Positions 33,079 through 43,636 are shown, counted from the first letter of the stretch. The stretch: 63,273 nt of DNA from Prosthecobacter debontii (GCA_945873125.1 CAMCBV010000015.1:1-63273), one strand, 5' to 3'. Notes: a model not told the origin generated them from the sequence alone. Made by a program: numbers and translations.

Positions 33079-34497
33079 TCACACTTCAAGCATCAGGCGA
33101 TGAGGTGCCTCGAGGTAATCCTTGATACGGATCAGGAAGGTCACCGCTTCTTTGCCATCCACAAGGCGGTGATCGTAACTCAACGCGAGATACATCATCG
33201 GACGAATGACAACCTGACCATTCAGCGCAACCGGACGCTGCTGGATGGTATGCATGCCGAGAATACCGCTCTGTGGAGGATTAAGGATAGGCGTGCTGAG
33301 CAAGGAACCGTAAACACCACCGTTTGAGATCGTAAACACGCCGCCTTGAAGATCTTCGATGGCGAGTTTTCCGGATTTCCCTTTCGCTGCATAATCCAAA
33401 ATATCCTGTTCGATTTTTGCGAATGATTTCAGATCGCAATCCCTCAGCACTGGAACAATCAGACCCTTCTCTGTACCGATGGCGACACCGATATCATAGA
33501 AATGGTTTTCGATGACGTCGTTACCATCAATGCGACCATTGATCGAGGGAACATCTTTCAGCGCCTGAGCCACGGCTTTGACAAAAAACGACATGAACCC
33601 GAGTTTCACACCATGCTTTTTGAGAAAATCATCCTGCACACTTTTACGCAACTCCATCACGGCGGTCATATCGACCTCGTTGAAAGTTGTTAGAATTGCT
33701 GCGGTTTGTTGAGCGTTGACCAAGTGTGTTGCGATTTTACGCCGCAGCATCGACATCTTACGACGGGTGGTCCTTCCATCTTCGGTCACAGCGGCGGGTG
33801 CGGCTGCGGGTTTCGGAGCCGACAGCACGGAAAGATCGGGTTTCGGGCGCGATTCGCTAACAACTGCCGCCGCTACGGGTATTGCGACTGGAGCGGAAAC
33901 CGGTTTCGGAGCCGGTGCTGCAGCAGCGGATGCATGGCTAGGAGCGATCATGCCGATGACTTTTCCAATCGAAACTTCTCCTTCGTGGACAAGGATTTGC
34001 AGGGTTCCGGAAACGGGTGCTTCGAGTTCGTTGGAAACTTTATCCGTTTCCAAGGTCACAAGGATTTCCCCTTTTTCACAGTAATCGCCATCTTTTTTAC
34101 GCCATGCTGCAACGTTGGCTGAGGTGATGGATTCACCGGCGGCAGGGACGACGATTTCGACCGCTGCGCCAGACGGAGCAGATGCGGCTTGAACCGTTGC
34201 GGGCGCTGGAACTGGGGCGGCAGCGACTTGTGGTGCGGCAGCAACTGGTGCGGAACTTTCAGCAGCAGGTGCGATTTGTCCAATGACGGTTCCTATCGAA
34301 ACCTCTTCGCCCTCGCCAACAGAAACCGTGAGAATTCCGTCAGCCTCGGCTTCAAGTTCATTGGAGACCTTATCGGTTTCCAAGCTCACGAGAGCCTCGC
34401 CTTTTTTGACGAAGTCACCGCTGTTTTTATACCATTTCGCGATGTTCGCCGAGGTGATGGATTCGCCGGCTGCCGGCACTTTGATATCGATGGCCAT
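33079..34497 (-). CDS. sucB: 2-oxoglutarate dehydrogenase E2 (dihydrolipoyl succinyltransferase), two lipoyl domains
   Basis: 472 residues. There are two lipoyl domains in tandem: residues ~1-76 ([18 protein letters not shown], lipoyl-lysine in ETDKVS) and ~112-188 ([20 protein letters not shown], again ETDKVS), with an Ala/Pro linker between and after. The catalytic acyltransferase domain (~245-472) runs from [33 protein letters not shown] to the active site [16 protein letters not shown] see no peripheral-subunit (E3)-binding domain: its usual place is taken by a Pro/Ala linker. Together with sucA it converts 2-oxoglutarate to succinyl-CoA. No lpd (E3) gene is in the window. Confidence 0.93.
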   Translation of the reverse strand: MAIDIKVPAAGESITSANIAKWYKNSGDFVKKGEALVSLETDKVSNELEAEADGILTVSVGEGEEVSIGTVIGQIAPAAESSAPVAAAPQVAAAPVPAPATVQAASAPSGAAVEIVVPAAGESITSANVAAWRKKDGDYCEKGEILVTLETDKVSNELEAPVSGTLQILVHEGEVSIGKVIGMIAPSHASAAAAPAPKPVSAPVAIPVAAAVVSESRPKPDLSVLSAPKPAAAPAAVTEDGRTTRRKMSMLRRKIATHLVNAQQTAAILTTFNEVDMTAVMELRKSVQDDFLKKHGVKLGFMSFFVKAVAQALKDVPSINGRIDGNDVIENHFYDIGVAIGTEKGLIVPVLRDCDLKSFAKIEQDILDYAAKGKSGKLAIEDLQGGVFTISNGGVYGSLLSTPILNPPQSGILGMHTIQQRPVALNGQVVIRPMMYLALSYDHRLVDGKEAVTFLIRIKDYLEAPHRLMLEV

Positions 34498-34521
34498 GAT
34501 AGAGGTAGTTTGAATAAAAAA

Positions 34522-37293
34522 TCAGATTTCGAATGCTTTGGAGAGAAAGGCTTTCAGTTCGCGGTAGTGCATGGCTTTCGAACCAGCGGCGGGACTCGAA
34601 CCGGGTTTGCGACCCACATAGGTCGGCCAAACGCCAAGAGTGGCCTCAAGTTGAGGTGCGACATAGGTCCATGCTCCCATGTTTTTGGGTTCTTCCTGGC
34701 ACCAAATGATGTGATCCACTTTGGTAAACTGCGCCATGATCGCTTTGAGCATTTCACCGTGGAAAGGATAGAGCTGCTCAATACGGATGATCGCCGTATC
34801 AGAAATGCTGTGATCGTTACGATAGGCGACAAGATCGTAGTAAACTTTTCCGGAGCAGAGAATGACGCGTTTCACCTGATCCGGATTTTCAAATACCATC
34901 TGATCAGGAAGGATTTCCTGGAAACAGGTCCCCTCAAGGAAATCCTCTTCACTGGAAACCGCCTCCGGCCTGCTGAGCAAGCTTTTCGGAGTCATAAGTA
35001 CCAGCGGTTTACGGAAATCTCTGCGCTTCTGACGACGTAGGGCATGAAAATACTGTGCGGGAGTGGTGAAGTTTCCGACGATGAGGTTTTCCTCGGCACA
35101 AAGCTGGAGGAAACGCTCAAGGCGTGCGCTCGAATGCTCCGGGCCCATGCCTTCGTAGCCGTGGGGAAGCAGCATCACCAAGTCACTTGGGGTTTGCCAT
35201 TTTGATTCCGCAGATGAAATGAACTGATCGATAATCACTTGTGCACCGTTGGAGAAATCTCCGAACTGCGCTTCCCACATCAACAACATGCTTGGATAAG
35301 AAAGTGAGTAGCCGTAATCAAATCCAAGCACGGCGAACTCGGAGAGCAAGGAGTTGTAAACGCAGAATTTTGCCTGATCCTCAGAGAGATTTTGCAAGGG
35401 AATGTAGCGCGCACGGGTTTCATAGTCATAGAAAACCGCATGGCGATGGGAGAACGTGCCGCGGCGGCAATCCTGACCAGAAAGCCTGATCGGCGAACCT
35501 TCCAACAACAACGAACCGAAAGCGAGAGACTCGGCAAACGCCCAGTCATACGGACCGCCACTCGCCAGCGCTTCCACTCGTCTTGGAATAAACCGTTTTT
35601 CCAGAGTCGGATTCAGGCTGAAATTTTCCGGAACCGTGGTGAGAACTTTTCCGATCTTCTGCAGCATGTCGCGATGGATTCCTGTGGCAACCGGCGCATG
35701 GGAATAGCTTTGCTGGATAATCGCGGTCGATCCACTGAAGACCGTGCGATCGCCAGCCTCGGAGAGCTCAACCATGGTTTTGTATCCATCTTCGAGCCTC
35801 TCCCAGATGGATTTTTCCAAATCATCGGCTTCCTTCTGGGTCAGCACGGCATCGGTGACGAGTTGGCGTTTGTAAACTTGTCCGAAAGTCTCACGCGCCG
35901 CAATTTGCTTGGCAACCAACGGCTGGGTAAAGGCTGCTTGGTCCGCCTCGTTGTGTCCCTGACGACGGTAACAATACATGTCAATGACGATGTCGCGGCC
36001 GAATTTCTGGCGGAACTCCAGAGCGAAATGCGCGGCCCAGTAGAGTTCCATGGGCTCCTCCCCGTTGACGTGCAAAATCGGCGCTTCGATCATTTTTGCC
36101 ACATCGGTCGCATAGGCGGATGAACGCGCATCGGCGGGCATCGTGGTGAAGCCGATCTGGTTATTGATGATCAAGTGAATGGTTCCGCCCGTGCGGTAGC
36201 CCGGAAGCTGCGAAAGGTTCAGAACCTCAGCCACCGAACCCTGGCCGGCGAAGGCCGCATCACCGTGAATCAAAATCGGCAGCACACGCTTGCGATCAGT
36301 GGAGACTCCATCATCGCCCAGAACGCGCTGGCGCGCGCGCGCCTTACCTTCCACCACTGCGTTTACGGCCTCCAGGTGACTGGGGTTTGCAGCGAGACTC
36401 ACGCGAACATTTCCATCCGGAAACTCACGGACACTCTCGTAGCCCAAATGGTATTTCACATCCCCATCACCGGCCACCAAACCCGGCTCATAATCCGGAG
36501 TGAATTCGTAAAGCAAAGTTGTCAGCGATTTTCTAACAAAATTTGCCAAAACATTCAAACGACCGCGGTGTGCCATCCCCATCTCGATTTCAAGAACTCC
36601 TTGGCTTGGACAATTTTCCAAAAGCGCGTTGAGCACAACCATCGCACCTTCACCGCCCTCCATGGAGAAGCGCTTTTCACCCAGGAATCTTTTGGCTAGG
36701 AAATTTTCAAATGTCTCGGCTTCCAATAACCAGCGAAGGGACTTCGTCTGCAATTCATTGGATTTTTGAGCTCCGTGCAAACCATGGCGCTCGATCCTTT
36801 CCCGCACCCAATGACGAACTGTCGTATTATGGATGTGCATGAACTCGAAACCAATCTTGCCGGAATAGGTTTTTTTCAAAGCGGCGACCATTTGCGAGAG
36901 TGGCATTCTTGCTCCGTTGAGGAAAAAGGGATTCGATGCCTCACGCGCCATTTCCTGATCCGTGAACTTGTATTCGCTGAGCGACAAGCGCGGGTTGACT
37001 TCCGCTCCTTCATCCAAGGGATTGATCTGTGCTTGGGTGTGTCCCAGTGTCCGGTAATTGTAGACAAGGCTGACGACTTTTCCGTTGAACTCTACGTCAG
37101 ACGCAGAAAGCGATGCGACACCAGCCGAGCTGCCCCCCGCGGCTTCTTTTTGCTTGAGTTGGGCAACCCCTAATTCAAATCCCTCGAAAAAAGCAGCCCA
37201 AGTCTGATCCACAGATTGCGGATTTTCACACCATTGTGCGTATTTTTCGTCTAGTAAGTCCGCATTGAGTCGCGCCGAAACCGTTGAGTTCAT
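34522..37293 (-). CDS. sucA: 2-oxoglutarate dehydrogenase E1 component
   Basis: 923 residues, normal for thiamine-diphosphate OGDH E1. The N terminus (LDEKYAQWCENPQSVDQTWAAFFEGFELG) is the motif that tethers E1 to E2. The core has FMHIHNTTVRHWVRERIERHG, LEIEMGMAHRGRLNVLANF, QGSVAEVLNLSQLPGYRTGGTIHLIINNQIGFTT, DMYCYRRQGHNEADQAAFTQP, RLSGQDCRRGTFSHRHAVFYD and SYPSMLLMWEAQFGDFSNGAQVIIDQFISSAESKW. Its C-terminal EEPKNMGAWTYVAPQLE is also conserved. It is the first gene of the sucA-sucB unit (24-bp gap), probably continuing into msbA. Confidence 0.96.
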   Translation of the reverse strand: MNSTVSARLNADLLDEKYAQWCENPQSVDQTWAAFFEGFELGVAQLKQKEAAGGSSAGVASLSASDVEFNGKVVSLVYNYRTLGHTQAQINPLDEGAEVNPRLSLSEYKFTDQEMAREASNPFFLNGARMPLSQMVAALKKTYSGKIGFEFMHIHNTTVRHWVRERIERHGLHGAQKSNELQTKSLRWLLEAETFENFLAKRFLGEKRFSMEGGEGAMVVLNALLENCPSQGVLEIEMGMAHRGRLNVLANFVRKSLTTLLYEFTPDYEPGLVAGDGDVKYHLGYESVREFPDGNVRVSLAANPSHLEAVNAVVEGKARARQRVLGDDGVSTDRKRVLPILIHGDAAFAGQGSVAEVLNLSQLPGYRTGGTIHLIINNQIGFTTMPADARSSAYATDVAKMIEAPILHVNGEEPMELYWAAHFALEFRQKFGRDIVIDMYCYRRQGHNEADQAAFTQPLVAKQIAARETFGQVYKRQLVTDAVLTQKEADDLEKSIWERLEDGYKTMVELSEAGDRTVFSGSTAIIQQSYSHAPVATGIHRDMLQKIGKVLTTVPENFSLNPTLEKRFIPRRVEALASGGPYDWAFAESLAFGSLLLEGSPIRLSGQDCRRGTFSHRHAVFYDYETRARYIPLQNLSEDQAKFCVYNSLLSEFAVLGFDYGYSLSYPSMLLMWEAQFGDFSNGAQVIIDQFISSAESKWQTPSDLVMLLPHGYEGMGPEHSSARLERFLQLCAEENLIVGNFTTPAQYFHALRRQKRRDFRKPLVLMTPKSLLSRPEAVSSEEDFLEGTCFQEILPDQMVFENPDQVKRVILCSGKVYYDLVAYRNDHSISDTAIIRIEQLYPFHGEMLKAIMAQFTKVDHIIWCQEEPKNMGAWTYVAPQLEATLGVWPTYVGRKPGSSPAAGSKAMHYRELKAFLSKAFEI

Positions 37294-37422
37294 GTGTTTA
37301 AAAATAAATGCGTGCCGGGTTTTGTTTTCAGGCTTGCCCTCGACGCGCAGGCATTAGTTAAAGGTCTCGCAGGCTTGCGTCAACCATTGCAGACTGAAAA
37401 TATAGCCGCCGCCACAAATCGC

Positions 37423-38355
37423 ATGATCGAAGTCTCCAACCTCTCAAAACGCTACGGACACCATCTCGCTGTCCGTGATATCTCATTTTCCGTTTCAAAA
37501 GGAGAAATCGTCGGCTTTCTGGGCCCCAATGGCGCCGGAAAAACCACTACTCTGAGGATGTTGACCGGCTTCCTGCCCCCGTCCGGCGGCACCGCCACCA
37601 TCGCCGGCTTTGATATCTTCAGAGACTCCATCGAAGCCCGCAAACGTATAGGTTATATGCCGGAAAACGTCCCTCTATATGAGGATATGCGAGTCCGGGA
37701 ATATCTTTCTTTCCGCGCGCAACTCAAGGGACTCAAGGGCAGCGAAGCCCGCCGCCAGGTCGCGCATGTCATCGATACCTGCGGGCTCGAAAGCGTACGA
37801 AGAAAAATGATTAAAGCCCTATCCAAAGGCTACCGCCAAAGGGTCGGTCTGGCAGATGCTCTCGTCCACCAACCCGAGCTTTTGATCCTCGACGAGCCCA
37901 CCAACGGGCTCGATCCCATCCAAATCCGCCAGATCCGCGAGCTTATCAAGCGCCTATCCCTAAACCATACCGTGCTCATTTCCACCCATATCCTCTCTGA
38001 AGTGGAAATGATCGCAGATCGCGTCATCATCATAGATAACGGCCAGATCAAAGCGGCGGACACCCCGCAAAACCTCATTAACGAGATGCGTACTGCGGGC
38101 CGCGTGCATACCGAAATCCAAGCGCCCATTGACGCTGCGACATCTGATCTCGCTGCGATAAGCAGTGTCAAAAAAGTCATCACGGAAATTCTCGAAGACG
38201 GATGGATCCATTTCACCCTCTGGTCAGACTCCGGCACAGACACCCGCCAATGCATCCACAAACTCTGCATCGAGCGAAAATGGCCGCTACGCTCCCTCGT
38301 CAGGCATGAATCGAAACTCGAAGACGTTTTCGTGGAACTTACCCGAAGAGACTGA
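37423..38355 (+). CDS. ABC transporter ATP-binding protein (GldA-like, orphan)
   Basis: 310 residues from the ATG at 37423 (MIEVSNLSKRYGHHLAV); the frame is open back to 37294, but that part is not conserved-looking. The ATPase has Walker A GFLGPNGAGKTTTLRML, signature LSKGYRQRVGLADALVHQPE, Walker B LLILDEPTNGLDP and H-loop LISTHILSE. The ~90-residue C-terminal extension (DUF4162-like, ending HESKLEDVFVELTRRD) is typical of ABC-2 exporters of the GldA/NosF/CcmA group. No ABC-2 permease gene lies next to it; the next gene is an SGNH hydrolase. It diverges from sucA. Confidence 0.88.
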   Translation: MIEVSNLSKRYGHHLAVRDISFSVSKGEIVGFLGPNGAGKTTTLRMLTGFLPPSGGTATIAGFDIFRDSIEARKRIGYMPENVPLYEDMRVREYLSFRAQLKGLKGSEARRQVAHVIDTCGLESVRRKMIKALSKGYRQRVGLADALVHQPELLILDEPTNGLDPIQIRQIRELIKRLSLNHTVLISTHILSEVEMIADRVIIIDNGQIKAADTPQNLINEMRTAGRVHTEIQAPIDAATSDLAAISSVKKVITEILEDGWIHFTLWSDSGTDTRQCIHKLCIERKWPLRSLVRHESKLEDVFVELTRRD

Positions 38356-38415
38356 TTCACGTCCGGATTCTTTACTAGCGCAATGCAACTTTAGTGACTA
38401 AAGCTGTCCACAGCC

Positions 38416-39144
38416 ATGAATATCCAAATCCTCGCGCTTGCCGCTCTCGCTGTTTTCACCCCGACCACTTGGGCGGAATCCACTCCCACCCCGCTGAAAA
38501 AAGACGATCGCATCGTTTTCCTTGGCGACTCCATCACCGCTGCAGCGGTGAAGCCCGGTGGTTACATCACCCTGATCAACAACGCGATCAGCACAAGCCA
38601 TCCGGATCTGGGAATCGAAACTTTTGGCGCCGGAGTCAGCGGGAATAAGGTTCCCAACCTTCAGGCGAGACTTGAAAAGGACGTGCTATCCAAAAAACCG
38701 ACCATCGTTTTCATCTATATCGGCATCAATGACGTCTGGCACTGGAAGAAAAACAAAGAAGGCGTGATGGCCGGAGGGACGACCCCCGAGGCTTTCGAAT
38801 CCGGCCTCAAAGACATCATCGCCAAAATCCATGCCACTGGTGCGCGGGTCATTCTCTGCACCGCCACGGTCATCGGTGAAAAAAACGATGGCACAAACGA
38901 GCGTGATGCAATGCTGGAAGAATATTGCGCCATCAGCCGCAAGGTAGCAACCGACACCAAAAGCCAAATGGTCGATCTCCGCAAAGCCTTCATCGATCAC
39001 CTCAAAGCCAACAACCCTGAAAACGTTGCAAAAGGAATCCTCACAGGAGATTCCGTCCATCTCAACCCCGCAGGCAATCTACTTGTCGCCACCGAAATGA
39101 GCAAGGCACTCGGACTGAAAATCGAAGCACCAGCGCCGAAATAA
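38416..39144 (+). CDS. Secreted SGNH/GDSL hydrolase
   Basis: 242 residues with a signal peptide (MNIQILALAALAVFTPTTWA). Catalytic blocks of the SGNH superfamily are all present: block I IVFLGDSITAAA (Ser), Gly in GAGVSGNKV, Asn in IYIGINDVWHWKK, and block V TGDSVHLNPAG (Asp-x-x-His). The family includes rhamnogalacturonan acetylesterases and lipolytic enzymes; in PVC genomes such proteins often act on acetylated polysaccharides. The specific substrate is unknown. It stands between the orphan ABC ATPase and the PVC heme-binding protein gene. Confidence 0.9.
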   Translation: MNIQILALAALAVFTPTTWAESTPTPLKKDDRIVFLGDSITAAAVKPGGYITLINNAISTSHPDLGIETFGAGVSGNKVPNLQARLEKDVLSKKPTIVFIYIGINDVWHWKKNKEGVMAGGTTPEAFESGLKDIIAKIHATGARVILCTATVIGEKNDGTNERDAMLEEYCAISRKVATDTKSQMVDLRKAFIDHLKANNPENVAKGILTGDSVHLNPAGNLLVATEMSKALGLKIEAPAPK

Positions 39145-39247
39145 AATCATTAAAACGTATGAGGTAGAGTGCTCTCGGCGCCTGGCACCCTGCCTTTCAT
39201 GCTCGAGACTGTTTGCCAACGTTCGCTCTAGGTGAGAGTATTCCGGC

Positions 39248-42200
39248 ATGCGCACATCCGCTTTTCTTGTTTCAGCTCTTCGGCTTTTTAGCTTTTCAGC
39301 TTTTACCCAAGCCGAATCCTTTCCCGCCGCCAACGGCCTTGAACGCATCCTCGTTGCAAAAGAACCTCTGCTGAAAAACGCCGTTTCGGTCTCCGTCGAT
39401 GTGGACGGAGCCATCTACGTCACGGAATCCGCCCGCCGCAAAGTGGGCGATCTCGATATCCGCGAATTCACCAGCTACGGCTGGGTGCCACACGATGTGT
39501 CTTTCACCTCCATCGATGATAAACTCGCGTTTTTCCGGAAACAACTCGATGGAAAAAACAAGTTTCCCAAATCCTCTCTCAAAGATTTCAACAACGATGG
39601 GAAAATTGATAGCAAAGACCTGACGGTTGCTACCGAAAAAATCATTCGCCTAACAGATAACGACGGCGACGGTGTGGCTGAAAAATCAACGGTTTTTGCG
39701 GAAAACTTCAATACCGAAGTCACCGGCATCGCCGCGGGTGTCTTCGCGTGGCGCGGAGATGTTTACGCAACCATTGCACCCGATCTCTGGAAACTCCGCG
39801 ACACCAATGGCGATGGTGTTGCGGACAAGCGCGAGTCACTCGCTCATGGCTTCGGCCTCCACATCGCCTATGCCGGCCATGACATGCACGGCCTCACCCT
39901 TGGTCCTGACGGTCGCATTTATTGGACAATCGGCGACAAGGGCACCAACGTCACTTCGAAAGAAGGAAAAAAATTCTTTGCACCACACGAAGGCTCCTTG
40001 CTTCGCTGCTATCCGGATGGGTCGGGATTTGAAATCTTCGCGCGCGGTTTGAGAAACCCTCAGGAAATCGCTTTTGACAAATACGGAAATATTTTCTCTG
40101 TCGATAACGATTCCGATCAGCAGGGCGAGCGCGAGCGCTTCCTTCATATCACCGAGGGCTCCGATACCGGCTGGCGCTGCTACTACCAATACCGTGGCTC
40201 TAACTACAATCCATGGATGGCGGAAAGCATATGGGAGCCCGAAGGCGAATTCCAGCCCGCCTACATCACGCCCACCAACATGAATTATTCCGATGGCCCG
40301 GCAGGCTTTGCCTACAATCCCGGAACCGCCCTGAACTCAAAATACGATGACTCCTTCTTCGTAACCGAATTTCCAAAAGGAAACGTCCGCTCTTTCAAAG
40401 TGAAACCGAAAGGCGCGACTTTCGAAATGACTAATGAACACGTCGTTTCCTCCGGCGCGATGAATGTCGGCATCAACTTCGGACCGGATGGCGCGCTTTA
40501 CTCTGCCGACTGGGCAGGCGGCTACCCCATGAACGACAAGGGAGCTGTCTGGAAAATCGATGATCCGACCATCGCAGGTACTGCAATCCGCCAAGAGGTC
40601 GCTCAATTTCTCAAAGCCGGTCCAACGAAGGTTTCCACCGCGGAACTCATAACCCGACTCTCCCACAAGGACATGCGGATTCGCCTGGACGCGCAGTGGG
40701 AACTCGCGAATCGAAAAGCTATCGCCGAACTGCAACAAGTCATCGCCTCATCAACCTCCGGCCAGCTCGCAAAAATCCATGCGGTGTGGGCGCTCTCCCA
40801 ACAGCGCCGCTTTTTTGAAAAGGACTTTCAAACACTTGCCGCATCCAAAGACCCGATTCTCCGTGCCCAAGCCGCCAAACACGCAGGCGAGACATTGAAG
40901 GGATCCAACTCCATTCTTACGGACCTACTGAGGGATCATGACCCACAAGTTCGGTTTCATGCCGCCACGGCGATTTGGAAAACAGGTGACGCCTCCGCCA
41001 CGGATGAGGTCATCGACATGCTTGCCGAAAATGACAACAAGGATCCCTACCTGCGCCATGCGGGAGTTCTCGCCCTCACCGCATCGCCTGCCGATGAAAT
41101 CGCCGCGAAAACCCTCAATCACAAATCTCCCTCCGTCCGTCTCGCCGCCGCCGTAGCTTTCCGCCGTCTGAATTCTCCACTCGCCGCAAAATTGCTCGCC
41201 GATGAAAACCCACAAGTCGTCGCTGAAGCCGCGCACGCGATTTACGATGACCCTGCAATCGTAGCTGCTTATCCCGCACTTGCTGCTTTGCTCGATGACA
41301 AACCTGAATCAACTCCTCCCGCCATACGCCGCGCGATTGCCGCGAATCGTTTTCTCGGAGATGAAAAAGCCGCAATCAGGCTTACGAAATTCGCCGCCAA
41401 CGAATCGATCCCATCCAAGCTTCGTGTCGCGGCACTCGAAGCCCTGGAATCATGGACCCAGGCCACGAATTCAAATCCAGTCGACGGTCGCCATGATCCT
41501 CTTAAACCTGCGGACATACAAATCGCGAAAGCGGCTTTTCTATCCTCTTCCGAGGCTCTTCAACACAGTCCTGACAAGGCCTTATCCGCCGCAGCCGCAT
41601 CGGTTTGTAAATCTCTCGGTATCGTGGCCAGCTCTGCGGATCTCGAAAAAGAAGTTCTCAATCAAAAAGCCGATCCCGCAGCCAGAATCAACGCACTTGA
41701 TGCCCTCAAAGCCTCTAAACCGAATGAGTTTGAAAAAATTCTCCCAAGCCTGCTTGCAGACAGATCTTCTTACCAACTCCGCATTCGCGCCGCCACTTTG
41801 CTTGCTGTAACGGATCCACAAAAAGTCGTCGACTATGCGGCGGCGGCGATCATGAAATCCGAGCAGATCGAAGAACAACAAGAGGCCATCCTGTTGCTTG
41901 CGAAAATGAATGAACCCGCAGCAAGGGAACTCCTCAAGAATTACGCCGAAAAATTTGGCAACGGCAGCGAAAAGCGTGGATACCTGCTTCTAGAATTTAG
42001 TGAAGCGCTTCCTGGCTTCGGAAAAAATCTTCCTCCCTATTCCGTATCACTTGAAGGCGGCAATGAAGCCGCCGGGAAAAAAGTATTCAATGAGCACCTT
42101 GCCGCCCAATGCATCGCCTGCCACCGAGTGGGAAATCATGGTAGCGAAGTCGGCCCGCCCCTCACTCACATCGGCAAAAAAGGACGCGATTATATTTTTG

Positions 42201-42469
42201 AATCTCTCGTCGCGCCTCAGGCAAATATCACTGCCGGATACGGTTTGATCTCGGTCAATACAAAATCCGGTTCTTCGCTCTCAGGCGCTCTCAAGGAGGA
42301 AACCTCGAATTCCCTGACACTCATCCTTCCTGACAAAACCGAAACGACTGTCAAAAAAGCCGACATCACAACACGCACTCAACCCATTTCCGTCATGCCT
42401 CCCATGGGCGATATTCTCTCCCCCAAGGAGCTTCGCGACATCATCGCATATCTCGCGGAGTTGAAATGA
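39248..42469 (+). CDS. PVC-type heme-binding CxxCH protein (membrane-bound dehydrogenase type with HEAT repeats)
   Basis: 1073 residues with a signal peptide. Residues ~25-430 form a beta-propeller-like dehydrogenase domain (VSVDVDGAIYVTESARRK, FNNDGKIDSKDLTVATEKIIRLTDNDGDGVAEKS, MHGLTLGPDGRIYWTIGDKG, ARGLRNPQEIAFDKYGNIFSVDNDSDQ); the DNDGDG and DTNGDGVAD segments look like calcium-binding loops. Residues ~460-900 are HEAT-like helical repeats (DMRIRLDAQWELANRKAI, DPQVRFHAATAIWKTGD). A c-type heme domain of the Pirellula/Verrucomicrobium type ends the protein, with CIACH near residue 955 and distal MPPMGDILSPKELRDIIAYL. Periplasmic electron transfer in sugar oxidation is the usual presumption. 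Confidence 0.92.
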   Translation: MRTSAFLVSALRLFSFSAFTQAESFPAANGLERILVAKEPLLKNAVSVSVDVDGAIYVTESARRKVGDLDIREFTSYGWVPHDVSFTSIDDKLAFFRKQLDGKNKFPKSSLKDFNNDGKIDSKDLTVATEKIIRLTDNDGDGVAEKSTVFAENFNTEVTGIAAGVFAWRGDVYATIAPDLWKLRDTNGDGVADKRESLAHGFGLHIAYAGHDMHGLTLGPDGRIYWTIGDKGTNVTSKEGKKFFAPHEGSLLRCYPDGSGFEIFARGLRNPQEIAFDKYGNIFSVDNDSDQQGERERFLHITEGSDTGWRCYYQYRGSNYNPWMAESIWEPEGEFQPAYITPTNMNYSDGPAGFAYNPGTALNSKYDDSFFVTEFPKGNVRSFKVKPKGATFEMTNEHVVSSGAMNVGINFGPDGALYSADWAGGYPMNDKGAVWKIDDPTIAGTAIRQEVAQFLKAGPTKVSTAELITRLSHKDMRIRLDAQWELANRKAIAELQQVIASSTSGQLAKIHAVWALSQQRRFFEKDFQTLAASKDPILRAQAAKHAGETLKGSNSILTDLLRDHDPQVRFHAATAIWKTGDASATDEVIDMLAENDNKDPYLRHAGVLALTASPADEIAAKTLNHKSPSVRLAAAVAFRRLNSPLAAKLLADENPQVVAEAAHAIYDDPAIVAAYPALAALLDDKPESTPPAIRRAIAANRFLGDEKAAIRLTKFAANESIPSKLRVAALEALESWTQATNSNPVDGRHDPLKPADIQIAKAAFLSSSEALQHSPDKALSAAAASVCKSLGIVASSADLEKEVLNQKADPAARINALDALKASKPNEFEKILPSLLADRSSYQLRIRAATLLAVTDPQKVVDYAAAAIMKSEQIEEQQEAILLLAKMNEPAARELLKNYAEKFGNGSEKRGYLLLEFSEALPGFGKNLPPYSVSLEGGNEAAGKKVFNEHLAAQCIACHRVGNHGSEVGPPLTHIGKKGRDYIFESLVAPQANITAGYGLISVNTKSGSSLSGALKEETSNSLTLILPDKTETTVKKADITTRTQPISVMPPMGDILSPKELRDIIAYLAELK

Positions 42470-42537
42470 AGATGATACGGTATCGACCATGGATTCGCCT
42501 CGCCCATTGTCGTTCCATCTTTTAGTTGATTCCTAAC

Positions 42538-43560
42538 ATGAGATCCTTACTCCTTTGTTCCTTGTTTCTCTGGGATACGACAACTCCTTGCTTCAGTTGT
42601 GCTGCAGTGACCGTTGTGCGCGGGAGTGTCGTGAATGCCGATCAATCGGTGATCATGATCTGGGACAAGGAGAAGAAAACCCAGCACTTCATCCGTCAGG
42701 CGAATTTTAAAACGGATGCCAAAGATGTGGGCTTCATCGTACCCTCCCCATCACGACCGGAATTGGAAGAATCAGGTAACGAGGCTTTCACCACGCTCAA
42801 AGAAATCACCGCACCTTATGTGATGAGTGGTAGCGGCTCTTTTTCCATCGGCTGTTCGGCACCTGCTGCTGCCATTCGCCAATCCAATGTCCATATCGTG
42901 GAAGAAAAACGCGTGGCGGGATACGATGCCACCGTGCTAACCGCTCGCTCCGGAAAGGATCTGGTCTCATGGCTGGAACAGAACGGATATCCTTACTCAC
43001 CCGAACTGGCGGATTGGGCTGAGCCCTATCTCGGCGGCGATTGGCATTTCACCGTTCTCAAACTCGCGAAAGATGATACGGCAACGCAGGATATCAAAGC
43101 ATCCGCCCTACGCATCACGTTCCGCACCGAGCGCCCGCTGTTCCCATATCGCGAGCCCGAGTCCACAAAGGCAAAAAACAATCTCGATGTCTCATCGAGA
43201 TTGTTACGCATCTATTTCATCGCGGAGGCACGCTATCGCGGACAGATAGACAATGGCGACAAATGGAGTGGCAAGGCAATTTGGTCAAATGACATCACGC
43301 GTCACAAAGCCAGCCTCTTGAAATCTCTCAAACTTCCAGATCCCGTCAACTCGGACGCTTGGTGGCTCACAGAATTCGAAGATCAGTGGCGTTATGAAAA
43401 AGCTGCGGGAGATGTCTCTTTCTTACCCGATCCTGATCAAAAGGTTTTGGATATCCGGAGTTACGGCATGCCGCCAGCTTACGATGCCGGTTTTCTGGGT
43501 GCCCTGTTGTTTATTGGAATGAAATTCATCTTTCGGTGCCGCCAAACAAAAATAGTTTGA
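42538..43560 (+). CDS. DUF2330 domain-containing protein
   Basis: 340 residues from the ATG at 42538 (a TTG at 42526 is possible). The signal peptide ends around a Cys-rich region (CFSCAAVTVVRG). The DUF2330 core is recognisable (VVNADQSVIMIWDKEKKTQHFIRQANFKTDAKDVGFIVPSPSRPEL, then VAGYDATVLTARSGKDLVSWLEQNGYPYSPE, then ALRITFRTERPLFPYREPES). A C-terminal hydrophobic helix (FLGALLFIGMKFIF, then RCRQTK) suggests an inner-membrane anchor with the domain outside. The function of the family is unknown. It follows the heme-binding protein gene after 68 bp on the same strand. Confidence 0.85.
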   Translation: MRSLLLCSLFLWDTTTPCFSCAAVTVVRGSVVNADQSVIMIWDKEKKTQHFIRQANFKTDAKDVGFIVPSPSRPELEESGNEAFTTLKEITAPYVMSGSGSFSIGCSAPAAAIRQSNVHIVEEKRVAGYDATVLTARSGKDLVSWLEQNGYPYSPELADWAEPYLGGDWHFTVLKLAKDDTATQDIKASALRITFRTERPLFPYREPESTKAKNNLDVSSRLLRIYFIAEARYRGQIDNGDKWSGKAIWSNDITRHKASLLKSLKLPDPVNSDAWWLTEFEDQWRYEKAAGDVSFLPDPDQKVLDIRSYGMPPAYDAGFLGALLFIGMKFIFRCRQTKIV

Positions 43561-43636
43561 TGATCGATGAATCTTACCATCGAAAACAAATCGTCGCGAG
43601 CTTGCATGTACACCTGATAAGCGTTTTGCTGAAGAC

